Part shown: piece by piece, positions 1-5,858 of the stretch | Layout: each line of letters starts with the position of its first letter | How positions within the stretch are numbered: the stretch's first letter is position 1 | DNA from: Candidatus Magasanikbacteria bacterium RIFCSPHIGHO2_02_FULL_47_14 | GTDB lineage: Bacteria; Patescibacteriota; Patescibacteriia; Magasanikbacterales; UBA922 | Direction: 5' to 3' | DNA length: 5,892 nt | Assembly: GCA_001784275.1 (NCBI GenBank) | Contig: MFQB01000008.1 | Coordinates: 9,708 to 15,599, forward strand | Made by a program: the position numbers and the translations under genes | Notes under the pieces: generated by a model | Databases searched by the model: none | Told to the model about the DNA's origin: nothing | The model's input: only the letters and a program-made list of their open reading frames with translations

Positions 1-1697
1 GTGGTGTTATTGATAACACCGTTATTGCAAGAGCAGAGTTTAGTGCAAACAAGGATGTTGCCTATCCAAAGCTTTTAGCTTTGTCAGAGAGTCTTGTATT
101 GGCGGTGTATCAGGGTTCCAACGGCCACGCTTTTGTTACGACTATGGGTCTCAAGGTGAACCCGCAGTATGCAAACGACAGCCCGACCATTGAACCGTCT
201 GTTTCTTTTCAGGTTGAACATGTTGGTCAGTGGGCTCTGTTTGAGCAGACAGCCACAACCGACCCAAAGGCACAGATTAACTATCAACTTTCGGATGATA
301 ATGGAGTCACGTGGTATTATTGGAATGGAGCGAAGTGGGCGCCCGCCGGGGCAACTGACCGGAATACTGCGGATGTGGTTAACACATGGATTGGGTCTTT
401 TCCAACCAGTACAGGCATGATCAGCTTTCGCGGATTTCTTCAAAGTGATGGTCGTGCACAGGCACATCTTGACTCTGTTCGTATCGGCTGTACGAATCAA
501 CAGTATGAGGTTGGAACCGTCATGGCCGATGAGCAGTGGGTGACTGTTCCGTTGCAACATCGGTATCAGGTTCCGGTTATTATCGCTTCATATCGTGAAC
601 AGACCAACACAACATCCATGTCGCCACGACTGCGAAATATTACCTCCACAACCTTTGATATACGGTTACAACAAACCCGGGACCAGGATATCGCAGCAGA
701 GGCGCTTTCCTATTTTGTTATTGAAAAAGGAGTATGGAACATCGATGGGGTTCTTCTTGAGGCGGGGTATGTGGATACAAATAAGACAGGGTCGTCGCTC
801 ACCGGCTGGAAACAGTTTGAAAAGGTAAATTTTCGTGCACCGTTCGTAAAGCCCCCAGCAGTTTTTCATCAGGTCATGACATCAAATGACCCACGATGGG
901 TGACAACGTTTGTTCGGAGTGTCGCTGCAGCGACCTCGCCCCCGGATCAGGTAAGCATGGGGATTGCTTTAAACGCATCTAAGTCTGCTGCAAATAGTCA
1001 CAACAAAGAGCGCATTGGCTGGATTGCTGTTCGCACGAATGTGTCAACCACGTTTCACAATACACTGTTTGAGGTTCGGACAACACCGGACGGAGCGCGA
1101 GGAGTAAAGGGCCATCAAGAGGGATGTTTCACTTTCGGCTATTCGCAACGATTCGCAGCGACACCGATTGCATTTGCTTCACAGCAGGAAATGGACGGGA
1201 GCCAGGGATCCTGGGCAGCCATCTGTTCAAACATACCTGAAAAAGTTGGACTCCATGCAGAGGAGTATGACAATGGAGAGAGAAGCCATACAGATGAGAC
1301 GACCGTTTTTATGGCTTTTGAGGAAGCGACTGACGATACCGTGGTACAAGAAGATGATAACCCGGTTGCACTTCACGGAGATCTGACTTCCTCTGCTTTT
1401 CCGCTTGCACGGAGGGGAAGTATCCAGGAGATAGAGTGGGACGAAAATATACCAGAGTGCCAGCCGGCCTGCACTGTTCGATTCCAGATACGCGCGGCTG
1501 AAGATAATGGTGGAGTCCCGAGAGGGTGGACTCCTTGGCATGGTGCAGCTGGGCCGAATACGTTTTTTACCACCTCAACCGGTTCGCTTATTCCCACGTC
1601 CTTGAACGGGTACGAGTGGATGCAATACCGTGTTGAGTTTGATGGAGATGGAGAAGAAACGCCTGTATTGAAAGAGGTCAGAATCAACTACAAATAA
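1..1697 (+). CDS. Large modular surface protein / candidate adhesin (5'-partial): discoidin-like and H-type-lectin-like modules
   Basis: The 3' end of a bigger gene. The frame is open from base 3 to the TAA at 1695-1697 (564 visible codons) and no real start lies inside; the TTG at 81 sits mid-protein. Modules read from the translation: a beta module at about 198-488 (INYQLSDDNGVTWYYWNG... SFRGFLQSDG... LDSVRI), of a type common in patescibacterial surface proteins. Next come three related repeats at about 501-731, 801-1034 and 1113-1325. Each has a beta-rich 'PxV/I' start and an end marked by HxxE or its relic (AAEALSYFVIE, SHNKERIGWIAV, SHTDETTVFMAF), resembling H-type lectin folds. Last is a second discoidin-like module at about 1386-1691 (VRFQIRAAEDNGG, GWTPW, YEWMQYRVEFDGDG, TPVLKEVRINY). 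The likely role is extracellular binding, probably to carbohydrate. One base separates it from a minor prepilin gene, which suggests a pilus-associated adhesin. Its N-terminus (signal peptide or prepilin leader) is off-window. The module calls come from memory of family patterns; the exact ligand is unknown. Confidence 0.8.
   Translation, partial: GVIDNTVIARAEFSANKDVAYPKLLALSESLVLAVYQGSNGHAFVTTMGLKVNPQYANDSPTIEPSVSFQVEHVGQWALFEQTATTDPKAQINYQLSDDNGVTWYYWNGAKWAPAGATDRNTADVVNTWIGSFPTSTGMISFRGFLQSDGRAQAHLDSVRIGCTNQQYEVGTVMADEQWVTVPLQHRYQVPVIIASYREQTNTTSMSPRLRNITSTTFDIRLQQTRDQDIAAEALSYFVIEKGVWNIDGVLLEAGYVDTNKTGSSLTGWKQFEKVNFRAPFVKPPAVFHQVMTSNDPRWVTTFVRSVAAATSPPDQVSMGIALNASKSAANSHNKERIGWIAVRTNVSTTFHNTLFEVRTTPDGARGVKGHQEGCFTFGYSQRFAATPIAFASQQEMDGSQGSWAAICSNIPEKVGLHAEEYDNGERSHTDETTVFMAFEEATDDTVVQEDDNPVALHGDLTSSAFPLARRGSIQEIEWDENIPECQPACTVRFQIRAAEDNGGVPRGWTPWHGAAGPNTFFTTSTGSLIPTSLNGYEWMQYRVEFDGDGEETPVLKEVRINYK
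3..20. repeat. Perfect inverted repeat inside the adhesin gene
   Basis: GGTGTTAT-TG-ATAACACC: perfect 8-bp arms around a 2-base centre. It lies in the coding frame (codons for G-V-I-D-N-T) and has no T-tract, so it is not a terminator. It may be chance or a protein-binding palindrome. Confidence 0.35.
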
Positions 1698-1698
1698 T

Positions 1699-2223
1699 AT
1701 GAAAAGAAAGATACTTCTCTCCAGATCCGGCTTTACACTCATTGAGTTGTTAATCTATACTGCGATCTTGTCTCTCGTATCAGTGGGATTTATTTCTTTC
1801 GCACTTCATATTTCAAGTATTCAAGTAAAACACGGAGCTCGGGATATCGTGGAAGAAAATACCCGGTTTGCATTACAGCACATCGGGCGTATTATTCAAG
1901 AGTCCGAAGACGTTGCGCTTGCATCCTCAACGTTAGGGAAACAAGACAGCCGTGTTGTCTTGCGGACACCGGACCCCGCGACTGATCCTACTGTTATTGA
2001 GGTAGGGCCTGACCGCATTTTATATGTAAAGCAAGGAGAGAAGCCAGTGGCTGCAGTTACCGGGATAGACGCCGCCGTAACCAATTTTTGGGTTAACGCA
2101 TTTAACACATCCACAGGGAGAGTAAGTTTACAAGTTGTACTTTCGGTTAAGACACGAAGCGGCGCTGATGCATTTTCTCGCGCCGCAACTACCGTGACAA
2201 CCACCTTTGATATTCGTGACTGA
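1699..2223 (+). CDS. PilW/GspJ-like minor prepilin
   Basis: 174 residues. The N-terminus MKRKILLSRSG|FTLIELLIY is a class III (prepilin peptidase) signal: a basic leader, Gly11 before the cleavage site, Phe12 as the mature N-terminus and Glu16 at +5. A hydrophobic helix of about 20 residues follows (to about residue 34). After it, the segment IVEENTRFALQHIGRIIQES (residues 51-70) matches the 'xxENxRFAxxxIxRxIRE' pattern of PilW/GspJ-type minor pilins. The C-terminal half is beta-rich (SRVVLRT, RILYVKQG, VSLQVVLSVKT). It should be cleaved at the inner membrane and take part in the minor-pilin tip or priming complex. The ATG follows the upstream stop by one base (TAA-T-ATG) and there is no Shine-Dalgarno motif, so translational coupling is likely. 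The family assignment beyond 'prepilin-like' is by pattern. Confidence 0.88.
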   Translation: MKRKILLSRSGFTLIELLIYTAILSLVSVGFISFALHISSIQVKHGARDIVEENTRFALQHIGRIIQESEDVALASSTLGKQDSRVVLRTPDPATDPTVIEVGPDRILYVKQGEKPVAAVTGIDAAVTNFWVNAFNTSTGRVSLQVVLSVKTRSGADAFSRAATTVTTTFDIRD

Positions 2224-2224
2224 T

Positions 2225-2623
2225 ATGCTGCAATCTCAATCTTTTTTTCAGAATCGTTCCGGTTTTGCCGCCTTGTTTCTAGTGGTCGTATTGGGAGGCG
2301 TTGCACTTATGATTGTTGTTGGTGTCACGGTCGTTGGTTTTGGACGTATCGAGCGCTCACTTTTACATGTACGTGCTGACGGAGCAAGCACGATAGCCGA
2401 TGGATGTGTCGAAGAAGCATTATTACGCCTCCGTTTAGATCAGAGTTATCAGGGCGGTGTTTTGAACCTCAACGGCGGATCTTGTATACTATCGGTTGAA
2501 GCAAACGGGGACGAGTATGTTATTCGTACCACCAGCACACTGGATGTTGCACAAAGCACACGAACCGTACGCACAGTGATTCTACAAAATTCAATTCAGC
2601 TGAAACAGTGGTCCTCACTTTAA
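2225..2623 (+). CDS. PilX/GspK-like minor pilin (no Glu+5)
   Basis: 132 residues from the ATG at 2225. This start reproduces the stop-T-ATG junction (TGA-T-ATG) of the preceding gene pair. A TTG at 2207 in the same frame would overlap the upstream gene and is less likely. The N-terminus MLQSQSFFQNRSG|FAALFLVVVLGGVALMIVVG resembles a prepilin leader with Gly13 before a hydrophobic helix, but position +5 is Phe, not Glu. Absence of Glu+5 is known in GspK, the tip pseudopilin. The helix is followed by ASTIADGCVEEALLRLR (about residues 49-65), like the 'AEAGxEEALxxLR' segment of PilX-type proteins. Two cysteines (in DGCVEE and GGSCIL) could form a disulfide. With the neighbouring PilW-like protein it probably belongs to the pilus-initiating minor pilin complex. 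There is no Shine-Dalgarno motif. Confidence 0.75.
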   Translation: MLQSQSFFQNRSGFAALFLVVVLGGVALMIVVGVTVVGFGRIERSLLHVRADGASTIADGCVEEALLRLRLDQSYQGGVLNLNGGSCILSVEANGDEYVIRTTSTLDVAQSTRTVRTVILQNSIQLKQWSSL

Positions 2624-2632
2624 TAGGTTATT

Positions 2633-4099
2633 ATGTTTTCTTCTCACAAACGAAGTATCGGTCTTGATATCGCAGATCATACAATTGAAGTTGCGGAACT
2701 GGAGGAGCAAGGGAAGAGTGTTCGTCTTGTCTCAAAGGCCAGAGTCGCACTCCCTTCGGGTGTGGTCGAACATGGACAGATAAAACAACCGGAGAGGCTT
2801 GCAGAAGTTCTCCGCGGTCTTTTCAGCTCTACTGAGCCACGTGTGTTTTCAAAAGCGCCTATTACCTTTGGACTGCCGGAGTCACAGGTGTACACCCACA
2901 CCTTTCGGTTTTCAGACTTGTCTCAGAAACAAATCGACGAGGCGCTTCCCAAAACCGTCGCTTCTGCAATCCCCATTCCGACAGACAAGCTCGTGTTCAG
3001 ATCTTTGGTGACATATACCAAAGGAAAACAGACTGATGTGGTGATTGTTGCCACGCATCGTGATATGTTTCACGAGTGGGAAGAGTTTTTTGTATCTCAT
3101 GGGTTTTCGATTGCTGCAGTTGATAGTGAAATCTTGGCGTCTTTTCGAGATCTTTTTGTGGCGCCGGTGTCACAGCCTGTGTGTGTTGTAGATATTGGTG
3201 CTATGACCACATTTGTGAGCATATTTGATGCCCACGGACTCAGGTACACACGGACGATTTTTCTTGCGGGTGAAGATTTTACTCAGACCATCGCAGCGTC
3301 GGCACAGATTGACCACGACCAGGCTGAACAAGAAAAAATTACCTTCGGTATCTCTGCCTCAGACGAAAAGCCGTGGCGCTCGGCTCTTGTCGCCCAAATT
3401 GACTCTGTTGTAAGTGCTCTGCACAGCACTATTTCTTTTTTTGAAAAAACGAGAAGTGAAAAAGTGAATGAGGTGATTGTTATTGGAGGCTCTGCTCAAA
3501 TGCCGGGGCTTATTGAATACGTAAAAGAAAAAATAGGGTATTCGGCGCGCATGGGGCAAAGTATCTGTAGTGATACACCACTGGAATACATTGAGGCGGT
3601 TGGGCTTGCACGCTTTGGTTTGGAAGGGGACAGGTGGAAGCGCCGTGACCCTATTTTTACCTTTTCCAAAAAAGCTGATTCCGCCGTTGGTGTTGCACCG
3701 CGCCTATCTCGTAAAAATGTTATGATCGCCGCCGTTGCCTTGGGCGTGTGTGTTATGGGTTTGCTTGCGTATTTTGGGTACGCACAGTATCAGGTTTCAA
3801 AAAGGTTGCAGTTGGCTGCTATTGTGACGACCACGATAGATATTGCCGAAAGTATCCCTGGCGCCGTACCGACGTCGACCCCCCAGGTATTTTTTCGCAT
3901 TGTTAGTAGTGACGGCCAACGTGCGCCAATTTATGAACAACCCACTTCCACCGCTCCTGTCATTACCGAGGCAGAGGCCGGAGAGCGGTTTCTGATTCTT
4001 GGTACAGATTCTGAGAGAGGTTTTACTCAGATAGAGGTAGATACATTGACCGGGTGGGTGGAGTCTACACTCGGGGAAGAAGTTGTGCAGGAAGAGTGA
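2633..4099 (+). CDS. pilM: PilM-like actin-fold pilus assembly protein with C-terminal TM and SH3b-like domain
   Basis: 488 residues. Residues about 6-330 are PilM-like (FtsA/actin superfamily): a phosphate-1-type motif SIGLDIADHTIEVAEL (8-23), the VEHGQI / LPESQVYTHTFRFSDLS region (45-97), ALPKTVASAIPIP (104-116) like the 'E...IPFP' segment, phosphate-2-type VVDIGAMTTFVSIF (185-198), and an adenosine-type motif VIVIGGSAQMPGL (281-293), then the PilM-typical IEAVGLARFGL (320-330). Canonical PilM is about 350 residues, cytoplasmic, and binds the PilN N-terminus. Here a basic linker (RWKRR, SRKN) leads to one membrane helix (about 363-383, nt 3719-3781), a Thr/Pro-containing spacer and an SH3b-like beta domain (about 422-478, ending in TGWVES). 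The predicted topology is N-in, C-out. The ATG lies 9 bases after the previous stop, with a weak TAGG upstream (2624-2627). No PilN/PilO gene follows directly. Confidence 0.88.
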   Translation: MFSSHKRSIGLDIADHTIEVAELEEQGKSVRLVSKARVALPSGVVEHGQIKQPERLAEVLRGLFSSTEPRVFSKAPITFGLPESQVYTHTFRFSDLSQKQIDEALPKTVASAIPIPTDKLVFRSLVTYTKGKQTDVVIVATHRDMFHEWEEFFVSHGFSIAAVDSEILASFRDLFVAPVSQPVCVVDIGAMTTFVSIFDAHGLRYTRTIFLAGEDFTQTIAASAQIDHDQAEQEKITFGISASDEKPWRSALVAQIDSVVSALHSTISFFEKTRSEKVNEVIVIGGSAQMPGLIEYVKEKIGYSARMGQSICSDTPLEYIEAVGLARFGLEGDRWKRRDPIFTFSKKADSAVGVAPRLSRKNVMIAAVALGVCVMGLLAYFGYAQYQVSKRLQLAAIVTTTIDIAESIPGAVPTSTPQVFFRIVSSDGQRAPIYEQPTSTAPVITEAEAGERFLILGTDSERGFTQIEVDTLTGWVESTLGEEVVQEE

Positions 4100-4112
4100 G
4101 ATATGGTATAAT
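4083..4112 (+). promoter_or_regulatory. Extended -10 promoter for the major-type pilin gene
   Basis: TATAAT at 4107-4112 is a perfect -10 hexamer, preceded by TGG (4104-4106), giving the extended -10 form TGnTATAAT. A weak -35 match (TTGTGC, 4083-4088, 3 of 6) lies 18 bases upstream, inside the last codons of pilM. Transcription would start near 4119, leaving a leader of about 30 bases with no Shine-Dalgarno motif. It sits in the 49-base gap before a gene whose product is needed in many copies, which fits a separate strong promoter. Confidence 0.7.
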
Positions 4113-4148
4113 CGTGTAAATTTAGCTTTAATTCTTATACTCGAACGT

Positions 4149-4658
4149 ATGTTTGAGACAAAACGTAAAGAGGGTTTTACGCTCATTGAGCTCCTCATCG
4201 TGATTGCTATCATTGCAATCTTGGCAGCGGTCGCATTTGTCGCACTGGATCCGCTCACTCGGTTCCAAGATTCACGTGACGCAGCTCGTTGGGCAGACAC
4301 CACCGCAGTTTTGACGGCAGTCAAAGTCGACCAAGTCGACAATGGTGGTGCGTATCTCCAGGCAGTCACTGACGCAAATGCCGGTGAAGTGTATATGATC
4401 GTTGACGGCGCTGTGGTAGCCGGGTGTGACGACCAGAATTTAGTCTGTGACACAGATGTTACAGATGACAATAACTGTATTAACCTTGCAGGGTTAGTGG
4501 ATGATGGATACCTTGCTGACGTCCCGGTCAGTCCAAATGGAACAGGCAACTGGAGCGCCAACATAACCGGTTATACACTCCAGAGAAACGCAAACGGCAC
4601 GGTGGTCATTGCAGCATGTGAGTCAGAAAATGCTGATGCCATTCAGGTCCTGAGATAA
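4149..4658 (+). CDS. Major-type IV prepilin (acidic, four cysteines)
   Basis: 169 residues. The short leader MFETKRKEG is cleaved after Gly9; the mature protein begins FTLIELLIVIAIIAILAAVA with Glu at +5, a canonical class III prepilin helix. The next segment, ALDPLTRFQDSRDAARWADT (32-51), is the alpha1-C continuation typical of patescibacterial pilins. The globular part is acidic: I count 22 Asp/Glu against 6 Lys/Arg in the mature protein. Cys93, 100, 110 and 157 could form two disulfides. Asp-rich DTDVTDDNN (101-109) looks like a possible metal-binding loop. DGYLADVPVSPNG (119-131) resembles the 'GYL..vP.dP' segment of GspG/PilA-like pilins. The ATG at 4149 is chosen because it gives a normal leader; an in-frame TTG at 4083 would overlap pilM and lie upstream of the predicted transcription start. 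It probably encodes the main pilus subunit, with its own promoter and a terminator just downstream. Confidence 0.92.
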   Translation: MFETKRKEGFTLIELLIVIAIIAILAAVAFVALDPLTRFQDSRDAARWADTTAVLTAVKVDQVDNGGAYLQAVTDANAGEVYMIVDGAVVAGCDDQNLVCDTDVTDDNNCINLAGLVDDGYLADVPVSPNGTGNWSANITGYTLQRNANGTVVIAACESENADAIQVLR

Positions 4659-4668
4659 TTGGTTTAGA

Positions 4669-4706
4669 AAAAGAAAAGTCCCGACTCAATCGGGGCTTTT
4701 TCTTTT
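4669..4706. terminator. Bidirectional intrinsic terminator
   Basis: A GC-rich hairpin has stem GTCCCGA (4678-4684), loop CTCAA (4685-4689) and stem TCGGGGC (4690-4696), seven pairs including one G-U. On the plus strand it is followed by TTTTTCTTTT (4697-4706). On the minus strand it is followed by a T-rich run, the complement of the A/G tract at 4669-4677. It ends the plus-strand pilin gene 20 bases after its stop and can also end the convergent minus-strand gene, whose TGA stop (complement of 4686-4688) lies in the loop. Confidence 0.88.
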
Positions 4707-5840
4707 ACTAAATGTATATGTCGCAAGCAATGTTGTAATTGGCACTGCCAGGATCAGAGCGCTGCTTCCAACAAGAGTTCGCACTATTTCTTCTGCCATG
4801 AACTCGCTGTTTACAACGACCCAAGCGGGCTGGAGATGGCTGTATTGAAAAAGAAGAAGTAAGGGGAAAGAAGCGCCGGCGTATGCTAAGACAAGAGTAT
4901 TGATCAGCGAAGAAATATGCTCTTGACCCACTGACAAGCCGTGCTTATAGAGCTGCACAAATGATACCGCAGGGTTTGCTTTTTTGATTTCATCAATCGT
5001 GGCTGCTTGCGCTGTGGTAATGTCATCAAGAACCCCGAGTGCACCAATAATAATCGCAGCCAACAGAAGACCGCGTAAGTCAATGTGACTGAGCGGGCCG
5101 GTTGCAAGTAAGAAAGCTTCCTCAGTGCCAAACCCGGTCAGTCGCGTCAACGATACAAATATCCACGCCAACCCTGCTGAAAGCCAGAGAGTAATCAATG
5201 TGCTTATCACTGCGACTGTTGTTCGTTTTTGTAAGCCATGCGCAAGGTAGATTGACACTACTGCAATGATGGTCGCGCCAATCAGACTTATGAGAAGTGG
5301 GTCACTTCCGTCAAGGATTTTGGCGACGACAAACTTAATGAGAATGACAAAGCTCAATGCCAGACCTAAGATTGAGGTGATTCCTTTCTTTCTCCCAAAC
5401 CAAACTGCCAGGAAAAAGAAGACGCCAGAAATAAAATACAGTGCCGGTACACGGTATACGTCCATCAGATAGTAAAGTGGTGTACCGGTATAGTCATAGG
5501 TTTTTGTAAGTACCACGGTATCGCCAACGCCCATATTTCTTTTTTCGAAAGAGCCAGTCGAGTCGTAGTGGGTAATCGTGACGACTGTATCTTTTTCCAG
5601 CCCATTGGTTATCTGAGCTTCTATCGTATAAACACTCGCGACGGTTTCCTCGTGTCCGACCTCTTCCTTTATCGTAAGAATTTTTGCGCGATAAAATTCG
5701 TCGGATGCAGTTTCTGAAAACGAAGGAGTGCTTGTAGGAGTGGTCGTTGTGGGTTCTTGCGCCTGAGCGGAGTATATTGATGAGAAAAACAAAAAAGTAA
5801 AGAACAAAAAAGCGTATATAAGAGTTCTATATTTTGACAT
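4686..5840 (-). CDS. YibE/F-family polytopic membrane protein
   Basis: 384 residues. Residues 1-27 look like a cleavable signal peptide (basic MSKYR, hydrophobic core, then AQA before Gln28). A Thr/Pro/Ser-rich linker follows (31-45), then an extracytoplasmic beta-rich domain to about 131. About seven membrane helices fill the rest: roughly 132-149, 152-173, 181-200, 207-229, 255-272, 309-332 and 357-376. Family-typical motifs: GALGVLDDITTAQAA (266-280), SLINTLVLAYAGASFPLLLL (311-330), and EFMAEEIVRTLVGSSALILA with VPITT (346-370). The biochemical role of YibE/F proteins is not settled, so none is claimed. The gene is convergent with the pilus genes, and its final codons KRKSPD are encoded by the terminator stem and tract. 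The ATG (complement of 5838-5840) is chosen because the signal peptide follows at once. No Shine-Dalgarno motif is visible. Confidence 0.92.
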   Translation of the reverse strand: MSKYRTLIYAFLFFTFLFFSSIYSAQAQEPTTTTPTSTPSFSETASDEFYRAKILTIKEEVGHEETVASVYTIEAQITNGLEKDTVVTITHYDSTGSFEKRNMGVGDTVVLTKTYDYTGTPLYYLMDVYRVPALYFISGVFFFLAVWFGRKKGITSILGLALSFVILIKFVVAKILDGSDPLLISLIGATIIAVVSIYLAHGLQKRTTVAVISTLITLWLSAGLAWIFVSLTRLTGFGTEEAFLLATGPLSHIDLRGLLLAAIIIGALGVLDDITTAQAATIDEIKKANPAVSFVQLYKHGLSVGQEHISSLINTLVLAYAGASFPLLLLFQYSHLQPAWVVVNSEFMAEEIVRTLVGSSALILAVPITTLLATYTFSKRKSPD

Positions 5841-5852
5841 AGTACACGTACT
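5841..5852. repeat. 12-bp inverted repeat abutting the YibE/F start codon
   Basis: AGTAC-AC-GTACT: perfect 5-bp arms around a 2-base centre, directly next to the start codon of the minus-strand gene. It could be an operator half-site pair or chance. It overlaps the region where the start of transcription would fall if the weak -10 just upstream is real. Confidence 0.3.
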
Positions 5853-5858
5853 GTATCA
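5850..5858 (-). promoter_or_regulatory. Possible weak extended -10 for the YibE/F gene
   Basis: Read on the minus strand, TGATACAGT has the TGn extension and a 4-of-6 hexamer (TACAGT versus TATAAT). No convincing -35 is seen 16-18 bases upstream. If used, transcription would start only a few bases before the ATG, giving an almost leaderless message. The true promoter may lie beyond the window edge. Confidence 0.2.

Noticed and set aside
81..83. TTG as a start codon for the first gene
   Set aside because: The same frame is open with sensible coding sequence from base 3 through 80, there is no ribosome site, and the TTG falls in the middle of a protein; the gene enters from outside the window.
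84..560. Open frame on the minus strand (158 codons) opposite the first gene
   Set aside because: It is antisense to well-recognised beta modules on the plus strand and shows no family features.
2221..2223. TGA as glycine (code 25, as in Gracilibacteria/Absconditabacteria)
   Set aside because: No TGA occurs inside the long coding frames, and TGA stops fall exactly at natural gene ends with a start codon or terminator right after.
2207..2224. TTG at 2207 as the start of the PilX/GspK-like gene
   Set aside because: It would overlap the end of the PilW-like gene and lengthen the leader; the ATG at 2225 repeats the one-base junction seen at the previous gene pair.
4083..4148. TTG at 4083 as the start of the pilin gene
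   Set aside because: It overlaps pilM, lies upstream of the predicted transcription start, and adds 22 residues before a normal-length prepilin leader.
4326..4340. Duplicated GTCGAC palindrome in the pilin gene
   Set aside because: It is explained by the repeated Val-Asp codons of the VDQVD segment.
3797..4564. Long open frame on the minus strand (255 codons)
   Set aside because: It runs antisense to the pilM 3' end, the promoter gap and most of the pilin gene; its translation is Ser/Thr/Arg-rich with no recognisable domain, while the plus-strand genes are clear.
5444..5488. Inverted repeat with 9-bp arms (CCGGTACAC / GTGTACCGG) about 27 bases apart
   Set aside because: It lies within the YibE/F coding sequence around the end of the outer domain, has a long loop and no T tract; chance is the simplest explanation.
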